Shown here one piece after another: positions 1-10,477 of a DNA stretch of 64,000 nucleotides (its first letter is position 1; each line of letters starts with the position of its first letter). The stretch spans positions 62,001-126,000 of the forward strand of contig NW_027077441.1 of NCBI RefSeq assembly GCF_963924675.1, given 5' to 3'. Under the pieces are notes generated by a model. That model had not been told where the DNA came from. It ran no database searches and saw nothing but the letters and a program-made list of their open reading frames with translations. Position numbers and translations under genes: made by a program. The DNA is from Phocoena phocoena (taxonomy: Eukaryota; Chordata; Mammalia; Artiodactyla; Phocoenidae).

Positions 1-351
1 TTCAGTTCATGTGTAGTCAAGTTTACATTCCGTGTATTAGTGATATCTTATGATGTTTCGTTTTCTGTGTGACGTAGTTCACGTAGAATCACCGTACCTG
101 TATCCACTCACTATGCCGCTACGGGCCTGATGACACAGATTTCATTGCTGAGTGATATTGCATTGCACGTACGTGCCACAAATTCTTTATCCATTTTTGC
201 TTTCTGGGATATTTACCTGGTACTGTAGACGAGCTTCTTGGGAACACAGCCGTCCCAAATATTGGGGTGGCTGTCTGTTTTTGATTTTAATTTCCGTAAG
301 CTATAGGACCATAAGTGGAAGTGCCATAGGCTGTGTTGCTTTGTTTCTTAC

Positions 352-367
352 GTGTTTCAGGAAACAC
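352..367. repeat. Short inverted repeat GTGTTTC-AG-GAAACAC (representative, monomer 1)
   Basis: Seven-base perfect arms are separated by AG. The element recurs about 351 bp into every monomer of all four types; its flank varies (TACGTG, TATGTG or TTCGTG before the arm). It contains TTCAGGAA, the same TTCnnGAA core found in the large palindrome. No function is assigned. Confidence 0.8.
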
Positions 368-547
368 CATACATTTCTCCAGGGTGGCTGCTGGCAATTT
401 ACATCCTGCCAATCAGCATAACAAGGCTCCCTGTTCTCCATATCCTGTCCTACCTTTCTGGATTTTACACTTTTTTCAGATGGCCCTCTTGCCCGGGGGG
501 CAGTGAGACTTCATTGTAGTGCAGATTTCCTTTACAGGCTTGCTTGG

Positions 548-619
548 TTGGCCAAAAAGGGCGTATGCGTTTTTTCCTGAATATATTCAGGAAAAAACGC
601 ATACGCCCTTTTTGGCCAA
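548..619. repeat. 72-bp perfect spacerless palindrome (representative copy, monomer 1)
   Basis: The left arm 548-583 is the exact reverse complement of the right arm 584-619, with no spacer; the centre reads CCTGAATATATTCAGG. Each outer end is a nested 8-bp palindrome, TTGGCCAA. The bases just outside do not pair, so the symmetry ends sharply. The same element sits about 547 bp into every monomer. Perfect copies are in monomers 1-9, 12-16, 18-23, 25-30 and 32-36. A transcript of either strand would fold into a hairpin of up to 36 base pairs, and the duplex could extrude a cruciform. Function is unknown. Confidence 0.97.
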
Positions 620-660
620 GTGCATCATTGTCGACGTTCTGCCTCTTTTCCTATGCTTTC

Positions 661-2180
661 TGGGCAATTCCAGTCTACCCCCTGCAATCGTTTTCCTGAA
701 ATTCTGCCCCGCTTTCCAGTCCCCTTCGCAGGCTTACTTCAATATATTTTTGGAGGATAGCTGTCATTTATAACTCTGCAGGTTTGTGAATTACAGTGCC
801 CCTGGGCTCCTTTCTTCAACTCGCTTTCTGGTGATCTGAGCCCAAAACCGCAGGATTGCTTCAGGCCCTAATCTGTTTCCGGCAGGGCATGCTGAGCCTT
901 TGGTTAATTCCTCTTCCTGGTGGGAAATGTGCGTTACATTTGCCCGTGCAGACACCTACATCTAGTCTCACATTGCTTCTCCTATTCCTGTTCATCTTGC
1001 ACAGAAATTGCAAGCTGTGCCAAATACGAGGTTAAAGGCACTGACTGTCCAAGCGGGGAGATTGTTAGTAAAGCATCTGGAATGGTGAACCCGAGGACCA
1101 GGATACGAAAACTGAGATGCATTTTAAATCGTTTCCCAATCACACGGTGAACCATACTGTGGGTTTCCCATGCATGTTTTAGCTGGAGGAAGAATCCCTT
1201 GAACCTGAATAGTTGGGACCCATGGAATAGGTACCATGCAGTATGATTTCAAAGGGTCTGCATTTGCTCACCGAAACTCACCAATGCTATCAGCCTGAAG
1301 TGTCCAGCCTTATGTCTCACCCAGCTCTGGGTGTAGATGTGTTAAATCCCGGTTGCATCACATGCCCTGAGTGAATTATTTAAGAATTGCTCTCTATTTC
1401 ACTGTCTTTGTGTTTTGTTTTGAAATTTATTTTGATAATGGGATTTATCGGATTTTCACTGCTGCGTTTATGCCGCTGTACATACGCTTCATTCTCTTAC
1501 GGAGACATATATATCCATGGGTTTTAAGATTCTTCCTAGTCAGGTATATTCCTAGGCGTTGGATATGTGGTGTTGAGTCCATTTCGTTGAGCAATGTGTA
1601 GGTCTTGTCTATTACATATTTGGGTTATGGAATGTTATCTGTGCTAATTTCAGTCCCTGGTTTTATGCAGCACCCTAAGGCACCTTTCCCCATAAGCAAG
1701 CACTAGGTGGTTTTCTAAATTTGAGTCCCTGTTCTGTTTTGTAATTCAGTTCATGTGTAGTCAAGTTTACATTCCGTGTATTAGTGATATCTTATGATGT
1801 TTCTTTTTCTGTGTGACGTAGTTCACGTAGAATCACCGTACCTGCATCCACTCACAATGCCGCTACGGGCCTGATTACAGAGATTTCATTGCTGAGAGAT
1901 ATTGCGTTGCACGTACGTGCCGCAAATTCTTTATCCATTTTTTGCTTTCTGGGATATTTACCTGGTACTGTAGACGAGCTTCTTGGGAACACAGCCGTCC
2001 CAAATTTTGGGGTGGCTCTCTGTTTTTGATTTTAATTTCCCTAAGCAATAGTACCATAAGTTCAATTGCCATAGGCTGTGTTGCTTTATTTCTTACGTGT
2101 TTCAGGAAACACCATACACTTCTCCCGGGTGGCTGTTCAGAATTTACATCCTGCCAATCAGCATAAAAAGGCTCCCTGTT
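661..2180 (+). repeat. Left copy of a ~1.5-kb block duplicated 5,239 bp apart
   Basis: The type C half of monomer 1 plus the type D start of monomer 2 recurs at about 5,900-7,419 (monomers 4 and 5) with only scattered single-base changes and the same indels. The joint presence of the C-to-D succession shows that a three-monomer block was copied. Confidence 0.85.
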
Positions 2181-3491
2181 CTCCATATCCTGTCCTACCT
2201 TTCTGGATTTTACACTTTTTTCAGATGGCCCTTTTGCCCGGGGGGCAGTGAGACTTCATTGTAGTGCAGATTTCCTTTACAGGCTTGCTTGGTTGGCCAA
2301 AAAGGGCGTATGCGTTTTTTCCTGAATATATTCAGGAAAAAACGCATACGCCCTTTTTGGCCAAGTGCATCATTGTCGACGTTCTGCCTCTTTTCCTATG
2401 CTTTCAGGGCAATTCCAGTCTACCCCCTGCAATCGTTTTCCTGAAATTCTGCCCCGCTTTCAAGTCCCCTTCGCAGGCTTACTTCAATATATTTTTGGAG
2501 GATAGCTGTCATTTATAACTCTGCAGGTTTGTGAATTACAGTGCCCCTGAGCTCCTTTCTTCAACTCGCTTTCTTGTGAACTGGGCACAAAACCGCAGGA
2601 TTGCTTCAGGCCCTAATCTGTTTCGGGCAGGGCATGCTGAGCCTTTGGTAAATTCCTCTTCCTGGTGGGAAATGAGCGTTACATTTGCCCGTGCAGACAC
2701 CTACAGCTAGTCTCTCATTGGTTCTCCCTATTCCTGTTCATCTTGCACAGAAATTGCAAGGTGTGCCAAACAGGAGGTTAAAGGCACTGACTCTCCAAGC
2801 AGGGAGACTGTTAGTAAATCATCTGGAATGGTGAACCCGAGGACCAGGATACGAAAACTGAGATGCATTTTAAATCATTTCCCCATAACACGGTGGACCA
2901 TACTGTGGGTTTCACATGCATGTTTTAGCTGGAGGAAGAATCCCTTGAACCTGAAGAGTTGGGACCCATGGAATAGGTACCATACAGTATGACTTCAAAG
3001 GGTGTGCATATGCTCACCTCAACTCACCAATGCTATCAGCCTGAAGTGTCCAGCCTTATGTCTCAACCAGCTCTGGGTGTAGATGTGGTCAATCCCGATT
3101 GCATCACATGCCCTGAGTGAATTATTTAAGAATTGCTCTCTATTTCACTGTCTTTGTGTTTTGTTTTCGAAATTTATTTTGATAATGGGATTTATCGGAT
3201 TTTCACTGCTGCCTTTCGGCCGCTGTACACACCCTTGATTCTCTTACGGAGACATATATATCCATGGGTTTTAAGATTCTTCCTAGTCAGGTATATTCCT
3301 AGGCGTTGAATATGTGGTGTTGGGTCCATTTCGTTGAGCAAGGAGTAGGTCTTGTCTATTACATATTGGGCTTATGGAAAGTTATCTGTGCTAATTTCAG
3401 TCTCTGGTTTTATGCAGCACCCCAAGGCACCTTTCCCCATAAGCAAGCACTAGTTGGTTTTCTAAATTTGAGACCCTTTTCTATTTTGTAA
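1745..3491 (+). repeat. Satellite monomer 2 (type D 5' part, type A 3' part)
   Basis: The first ~430 bp are a distinct variant (GTGGCTCTCTG, CCCTAAGCAATAGTACC, TTCAATTGCC, CATAAAAAGG) shared only with monomer 5. From the GTGAACTGG marker to the end it is type A. The palindrome is at 2,293-2,364. A 103-codon minus-strand frame (1,875-2,186) lies in the D part and is not supported as a gene because it exists only in the two D copies. Confidence 0.93.
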
Positions 3492-5238
3492 TTCAGTTCA
3501 TGTGTAGTCAAGTTTACATTCCGTGTATTCGTGATATCTTATGATGTTTCTTTTTCTGTGTGACGTAGTTCACGTAGAATCACCGTACCTGCATCCACTC
3601 ACTATGCCGCTATGGGCCTGATGACACAGATTTCATTGCTGAGTGATATTGCATTGTACGTACGTGCCACAAGTTCTTTATCCATTTTTTGCTTTCTGGG
3701 ATATTTACCTGATACTGTAGACGAGCTTCTTGTGAACACAGCCGTCTCAAATATTGGGGTGGCTGTCTGTTTTTGATTTTAATTTCCGTAAGCTATAGGA
3801 CCATAAGTGGAAGTGCCATAGGCTGTGTTGCTTTGTTTCTTTCGTGTTTCAGGAAACACCATACACTTCTCCAGGGTGGCTGCTGGCAATTTACATCCTG
3901 CCAATCAGCATAACAAGGCTCCCTGTTCTCCATATCCTGTCCTACCTTTCTGGATTTTACACTTTTTTCAGATGGCCCTCTTGCCAGGGGGGCAGTGAGA
4001 CTTCATTGTAGTGCAGATTTCCTTTACAGGCTTGCTTGGTTGGCCAAAAAGGGCGTATGCGTTTTTTCCTGAATATATTCAGGAAAAAACGCATACGCCC
4101 TTTTTGGCCAAGTGCATCATTGTCGACGTTCTGCCTCTTTTCCTATGCTTTCAGGGCAATTCCAGTCTACCCCCTGCAATCGTTTTCCTGAAATTCTGCC
4201 CCGCTTTCAAGTCCCCTTCGCAGGCTTACTTCAATATATTTTTGGAGGAAAGCTGTCATTTATAACTCTGCAGGTTTGTGAATTACAGTGCCCCTGAGCT
4301 CCTTTCTTCAACTCGCTTTCTTGTGAGCTGGGCACAAAACCGCAGGATTGCTTCAGGCCCTAATCTGTTTCCAGCAGGGCACACTGAGCCTTTGTTTAAT
4401 TCCTCTTCCTGGTGGGCAATGAGCGTTACATTTGCCCGTGCAGACACCTACAGCTAGTCTCTCATTGGTTCTCCCTATTCCTGTTCATTTTGCACAGAAA
4501 TTGCAAGCTGTGCCAAAGAGGAGGTTAAAGGCACTGACTCTCCAAGCGGGGAGAGTGTTAGTAAAGCATCTGGAATGGTGAACCCGAGGACCAGGATACG
4601 AAAACTGAGATGCATTTTAAATCATTTCCCAATCACATGGTGGACGATACTCTTGGTTTCCCATGCATGTTTTAGCTGGAGGAAGAATCCCTTGAACCTG
4701 GAGAGTTGGGACCCATGGAATGGGTACCATGCAGTATGACTTCAAAGGGTCTGCATTTGCTCACCGAAACTCACCAATGCTATCAGCCTGAAGTGTCCAT
4801 CCTTATGTCTCAACCAGCTCTGGGTGTAGATGTGTTAAATCCCGGTTGCATCACATGCCCTGAGTAAATTATTTAAGAATTGCTCTCTATTTCACTGTCT
4901 TTATGATTTTTTTTTGAAATTTATTTTGATAATGGGATTTATCGGATTTTCACTGCTGCGTTTATGCCGCTGTACACACGCTTGATTCTCTTACGGAGAC
5001 ATATATATCCATGGGTTTTAAGATTCTTCCTAGTCAGGTATATTCCTAGGCGTTGAATATGTGGTGTTGGGTCCATTTCGTTGAGCAAGGAGTAGGTCTT
5101 GTCTATTACATATTTGGCTTATGGAAAGTTATCTGTGCTAATTTCAGTCTCTGGTTTTATGAAGCACCCCAACGCACCTTTCCCCATAAGCAAGCACTAG
5201 TTGGTTTTCTAAATTTGAGACCCTGTTCTGTTTTGTAA
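3492..5238 (+). repeat. Satellite monomer 3 (type B, CCAGCAGGGCACACTG subtype)
   Basis: Type B throughout, with the subtype markers GGAAAGC, TTTCCAGCAGGGCACACTG, TTTGTTTAATTCC and GGGCAATGAG. Rare variants GTGTCCATCC and GAGTAAATT are shared with monomer 7, 6,986 bp away. The palindrome is at 4,040-4,111. Confidence 0.95.
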
Positions 5239-6983
5239 TTCAGTTCATGTGTAGTCAAGTTTACATTCCGTGTATTAGTGATATCTTATGATGTTTCTTT
5301 TTCTGTGTGACGTAGTTCACGTAGAATCACCGTACCTGCATCCACTCACTATGCCGCTACGGGCCTGATGACACAGATTTCATTGCTGAGTGATATTGCA
5401 TTGTACGTACGTGCCACAACTTCTTTATCCATATTTTGCTTTCTGGGATATTTACCTGTTACTGTAGACGAGCTTCTTGTGAACACAGCCGTCCCAAATA
5501 TTGGGGTGGCTGTCTGTTTTTGATTTTAATTTCCGTACGCTATAGGACCATAAGTGGAAGTGCCCTAGACTGTGTTGCTTTGTTTCTTATGTGTTTCAGG
5601 AAACACCATACACTTCTCCAGGCTGGCTGCTGGCAATTTACATCCTGCCAATCAGCATAACAAGGCTCCCTGTTCTCCATATCCTGTCCTACCTTTCTGG
5701 ATTTTACACTTTTTTCAGATGGCCGTTTTGCCCGGGGGGCAGTGAGACTTCATTGTAGTGCAGATTTCCTTTACAGGCTTGCTTGGTTGGCCAAAAAGGG
5801 CGTATGCGTTTTTTCCTGAATATATTCAGGAAAAAACGCATACGCCCTTTTTGGCCAAGTGCATCATTGTCGACGTTCTGCCTCTTTTCCTATGCTTTCT
5901 GGGCAATTCCAGTCTACCCCCTGCAATCGTTTTTCGGAAATTCTGCCCCGCTTTCCAGTCCCCTTCGCAGGCTTACTTCAATATATTTTTGGAGGATAGC
6001 TGTCATTTATAACTCTGCAGGTTTGTGAATTACAGTGCCCCTGGGCTCCTTTCTTCAACTCGCTTTCTGGTGAGCTGAGCCCAAAACCGCAGGATTGCTT
6101 CAGGCCCTAATCTGTTTCCGGCAGGGCATGCTGAGCCTTTGGTTAATTCCTCTTCCTGGTGGGAAATGTGCGTTACATTTGCCCGTGCAGACACCTACAT
6201 CTAGTCTCACATTGCTTCTCCTATTCCTGTTCATCTTGCACAGAAATTGCAAGCTGTGCCAAATACGAGGTTAAAGGCACTGACTCTCCAAGCGGGGAGA
6301 TTGTTAGTAAAGCATCTGGAATGGTGAACCCGAGGACCAGGATACGAAAACTGAGATGCATTTTAAATCGTTTCCCAATCACACGGTGAACCATACTGTG
6401 GGTTTCCCATGCATGTTTTAGCTGGAGGAAGAATCCCTTGAACCTGAATAGTTGGGACCCATGGAATAGGTACCATGCAGTATGATTTCAAAGGGTCTGC
6501 ATTTGCTCACCGAAACTCACCAATGCTATCAGCCTGAAGTGTCCAGCCTTATGTCTCACCCAGCTCTGGGTGTAGATGTGTTAAATCCCGGTTGCATCAC
6601 ATGCCCTGAGTGAATTATTTAAGAATTGCTCTCTATTTCACTGTCTTTGTGTTTTGTTTTGAAATTTATTTTGATAATGGGATTTATCGGATTTTCACTG
6701 CTGCGTTTATGCCGCTGTACATACGCTTCATTCTCTTACGGAGACATATATATCCATGGGTTTTAAGATTCTTCCTAGTCAGGTATATTCCTAGGCGTTG
6801 GATATGTGGTGTTGAGTCCATTTCGTTGAGCAATGTGTAGGTCTTGTCTATTACATATTTGGGTTATGGAATGTTATCTGTGCTAATTTCAGTCCCTGGT
6901 TTTATGCAGCACCCTAAGGCACCTTTCCCCATAAGCAAGCACTAGGTGGTTTTCTAAATTTGAGTCCCTGTTCTGTTTTGTAA
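5239..6983 (+). repeat. Satellite monomer 4 (type A 5' part, type C 3' part)
   Basis: Type A markers run to the palindrome (5,787-5,858), with rare variants CGTACGCTAT and GCCCTAGAC shared with monomer 8. From about 5,900 the sequence is type C, nearly identical to monomer 1. TTTTTCGGAAATT is private. Its length is 1,745 bp. Confidence 0.93.
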
Positions 6984-7419
6984 TTCAGTTCATGTGTAGT
7001 CAAGTTTACATTCCGTGTATTAGTGATATCTTATGATATTTCTTTTTCTGTGTGACGTAGTTCACGTAGAATCACCGTACCTGCATCCACTCACAATGCC
7101 GCTACGGGCCTGATTACAGAGATTTCATTGCTGAGAGATATTGCGTTGCACGTACGTGCCGCAACTTCTTTATCCATTTTTTGCTTTCTGGGATATTTAC
7201 CTGGTACTGTAGACGAGCTTCTTGGGAACACAGCCGTCCCAAATTTTGGGGTGGCTCTCTGTTTTTGATTTTAATTTCCCTAAGCAATAGTACCATAAGT
7301 TCAATTGCCATAGGCTGTGTTGCTTTATTTCTTACGTGTTTCAGGAAACACCATACACTTCTCCAGGGTGGCTGTTCACAATTTACATCCTGCCAATCAG
7401 CATAAAAAGGCTCCGTGTT
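5900..7419 (+). repeat. Right copy of the ~1.5-kb C/D block
   Basis: The counterpart of 661-2,180. Differences include GGTGAGCTGAG for GGTGATCTGAG, CTGACTCTCC for CTGACTGTCC, and GATATTTC for GATGTTTC. Confidence 0.85.
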
Positions 7420-8730
7420 CTCCATATCCTGTCCTACCTTTCTGGATTTTACACTTTTTTCAGATGGCCCTTTTGCCCGGGGGGCAGTGAGACTTCATTG
7501 TAGTGCAGATTTCCTTTACAGGCTTGCTTGGTTGGCCAAAAAGGGCGTATGCGTTTTTTCCTGAATATATTCAGGAAAAAACGCATACGCCCTTTTTGGC
7601 CAAGTGCATCATTGTCGACGTTCTGCCTCTTTTCCTATGCTTTCAGGGCAATTCCAGTCTACCCCCTGCAATCGTTTTCCTGAAATTCTGCCCCGCTTTC
7701 AAGTCCCCTTCGCAGGCTTACTTCAATATATTTTTGGAGGATAGCTGTCATTTATAACTCTGCAGGTTTGTGAATTACAGTGCCCCTGAGCTCCTTTCTT
7801 CAACTCGCTTTCTTGTGAGCTGGGCACAAAACCGCAGGATTGCTTCAGGCCCTAATCTGTTTCCAGCAGGGCACACTGAGCCTTTGTTTAATTCCTCTTC
7901 CTGTTGGGAAATGAGCGTTACATTTGCCCGTGCAGACACCTACAGCTAGTCTCTCATTGGTTCTCCCTATTCCTGTTCATCTTGCACAGAAATTGCCAGC
8001 TGTGTCAAAGAGGAGGTTAAAGACACTGACTCTCCAAGCGGGGAGAGTGTTAGTAAAGCATCTGGAATGGTGAACCCGAGGACCAGGATACGAAAACTGA
8101 GATGCATTTTAAATCGTTTCCCAATCACACGGTGGACGATACTCTGGGTTTCCCATGCATGTTTTAGCTGGAGGAAGAATGCCTTGAACCTGGAGAGTTG
8201 GGACCCATGGAATGGGTACCATGCAGTATGACTTCAAAGGGTCTGCATTTGCTCACCGAAACTCACCAATGCTATCAGCCTGAAGTGTCCAGCCTTATGT
8301 CTCAACCAGCTCTGGGGGTAGATGTGGTCAATCCCGGTTGCATCACATGCCCTGAGTGAATTATTTAAGATTTGTTCTCTATTTCACTGTCTTTGTGTTT
8401 TGTTTTCAAAATTTATTTTGATAATGGGATTTATTGGATTTTCACTGCTGCGTTTCGGCCGCCGTACACATGCTTGATTCTCTTACGGAGACATATATAC
8501 CCATGGGTTTTAAGATTCTTCCTAGTCAGGTATATTCCTAGGCGTTGAATATGTGGTGTTGGGTCCATTTCGTTGAGCAAGGAGTAGGTCTTGTCTATTA
8601 CATATTTGGCTTATGGAAAGTTATCTGTGCTAATTTCAGTCTCTGGTTTTATGAAGCACCCCAACGCACCTTTCCCCATAAGCAAGCACTAGTTGGTTTT
8701 CTAAATTTGAGACCCTGTTCTGTTTTGTAA
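6984..8730 (+). repeat. Satellite monomer 5 (type D 5' part, mosaic B-like 3' part)
   Basis: The start matches the D part of monomer 2. The rest mixes B markers (GAGCTGGG, CCAGCAGGGCACACTG, TATTTGGCTT) with A markers (GTGGTCAAT) and private ones (CTGTTGGG, GATTTGTTCTC, TTTATTGG, GGCCGCCGTACACATG). It is the most mosaic unit in the window. The palindrome is at 7,532-7,603. Confidence 0.92.
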
Positions 8731-10477
8731 TTCAGTTCATGTGTAGTCAAGTTTACATTCCGTGTATTAGTGATATCTTATGATGTTTCTTTTTCTGTGT
8801 GACGTAGTTCACGTAGAATCACCGTACCTGCATCCACTCACTATGCCGCTACGGGCCTGATGACACAGATTTCATTGCTGAGTGATATTGCATTGTACGT
8901 ACGTGCCACAACTTCTTTATCCATATTTTGCTTTCTGGGATATTTACCTGTTACTGTAGACGAGCTTCTTGTGAACACAGCCGTCCCAAATATTGGGGTG
9001 GCTGTCTGTTTTTGATTTTAATTTCCGTAAGCTATAGGACCATAAGTGGAAGTGCCATAGACTGTGTTGCTTTGTTTCTTATGTGTTTCAGGAAACACCA
9101 TACACTTCTCCAGGCTGGCTGCTGGCAATTTACATCCTGCCAATCAGCATAACAAGGCTCCCTGTTCTCCATATCCTGTCCTACCTTTCTGGATTTTACA
9201 CTTTTTTCAGATGGCCCTCTTGCCCGGGGGGCAGTGAGACTTCATTGTAGTGCAGATTTCCTTTACAGGCTTGCTTGGTTGGCCAAAAAGGGCGTATGCG
9301 TTTTTTCCTGAATATATTCAGGAAAAAACGCATACGCCCTTTTTGGCCAAGTGCATCATTGTCGACGTTCTGCCTCTTTTCCTATGCTTTCAGGGCAATT
9401 CCAGTCTACCCCCTGCAATCGTTTTCCTGAAATTCTGCCCCGCTTTCAAGTCCCCTTCGCAGGCTTACTTCAATATATTTTTGGAGGATAGCTGTCATTT
9501 ATAACTCTGCAGGTTTGTGAATTACAGTGCCCCTGAGCTCCTTTCTTCAACTCGCTTTCTTGTGAACTGGGCACAAAACCGCAGGATTGCTTCAGGCCCT
9601 AATCTGTTTCGGGCAGGGCATGCTGAGCTTTTGGTAAATTCCTCTTCCTGGTGGGAAATGAGCGTTACATTTGCCCGTGCAGACACCTACAGCTAGTCTC
9701 TCATTGGTTCTCCCTATTCCTGTTCATCTTGCACAGAAATTGCAAGCTGTGCCAAACAGGAGGTTAAAGGCACTGACTCTCCAAGCAGGGAGACTGTTAG
9801 TAAATCATCTGGAATGGTGAACCCGAGGACCAGGATACGAAAACTGAGATGCATTTTAAATCATTTCCCCATAACACGGTGGACCATACTGTGGGTTTCA
9901 CATGCATGTTTTAGCTGGAGGAAGAATCCCTTGAACCTGAAGAGTTGGGACCCATGGAATAGGTACCATACAGTATGACTTCAAAGGGTGTGCATTTGCT
10001 CACCTAAACTCACCAATGCTATCAGCCTGAAGTGTCCAGCCTTATGTCTCAACCAGCTCTGGGTGTAGATGTGGTGAATCCCGGTTGCATCACATGCCCT
10101 GAGTGAATTATTTAAAAATTGCTCTCTATTTCACTGTCTTTGTGTTTTGTTTTCGAAATTTATTTTGATAATGGGATTTATCGGATTTTCACTGCTGCCT
10201 TTCGGCCGCTGTACACACCCTTGATTCTCTTACGGAGACATATATATCCATGGGTTTTAAGATTCTTCCTAGTCAGGTATATTCCTAGGCGTTGAATATG
10301 TGGTGTTGGGTCCATTTCGTTGAGCAAGGAGTAGGTCTTGTCTATTACATATTGGGCTTATGGAAAGTTATCTGTGCTAATTTCAGTCTCTGGTTTTATG
10401 CAGCACCCCAAGGCACCTTTCCCCATAAGCAAGCACTAGTTGGTTTTCTAAATTTGAGACCCTTTTCTATTTTGTAA
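8731..10477 (+). repeat. Satellite monomer 6 (type A)
   Basis: A markers throughout; private TGAGCTTTTGG and TTTAAAAATTGC; GTGGTGAATCCC is shared with monomer 12. The palindrome is at 9,279-9,350. It starts the regular A/B part of the array. Confidence 0.95.

Larger units (their letters stand above)
1..1744 (+). repeat. Satellite monomer 1 (type C)
   Basis: This is a divergent type with CCTGGTACTG, CTTTCTGGGC after the palindrome, GGGCTCC, TTTCTGGTGATCTGAGCCC and GGGTTATGGAATG near the end. Its length is 1,744 bp because of three single-base deletions (CCATTTTTGC, TTGCTTCTCCTATT and GTTTTGAAAT). The palindrome is at 548-619. From about position 661 onward it is almost identical to monomer 4, which lies 5,239 bp downstream. 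Confidence 0.93.

Noticed and set aside
548..619. Rho-independent terminator reading of the inverted repeat followed by T-rich DNA
   Set aside because: The context is a eukaryotic-type satellite with no genes. The element has no loop spacer, is far longer than bacterial terminators, and is symmetric with T/A runs inside the arms.
519..773. An 84-codon frame repeated in every monomer through the palindrome, largely conserved in sequence
   Set aside because: It begins at GTG rather than ATG, has no upstream or downstream gene structure, and its middle is simply the palindrome read in frame. Conservation follows from repeat homogenisation, and it recurs at the repeat period like every other short frame here.
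1346..1360. CENP-B-box-like sequence CCCGGTTGCATCACA
   Set aside because: Two of the nine essential positions, including the second CpG, do not match, so it is not called as a binding site.
1371..1601. 76-codon hydrophobic frame in type C monomers (also 6,610-6,840)
   Set aside because: It is hydrophobic only because the strand is T-rich; it starts at GTG and is lost in A and B types through a one-base length difference upstream.
1501..1620. Resemblance of GTATATTCCTAGG and nearby T-rich sequence to the antisense strand of LINE-1 ORF2
   Set aside because: The match is only about a dozen bases in T-rich sequence, with no continuing homology that I could follow. A profile search would be needed to claim a LINE origin.
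2040..2110. AATAAA on the minus strand (GAAATAAAG) in type D, and another in all types (CAAAATAAATTTC)
   Set aside because: Hexamers of this kind are expected by chance in AT-rich DNA; there is no transcript or gene context to make them polyadenylation signals.
1875..2186. 103-codon minus-strand frame, also at 7,114-7,425
   Set aside because: It is present only in the two type D copies and is closed or shortened in all other monomers. The length is expected by chance, with no recognisable domain.
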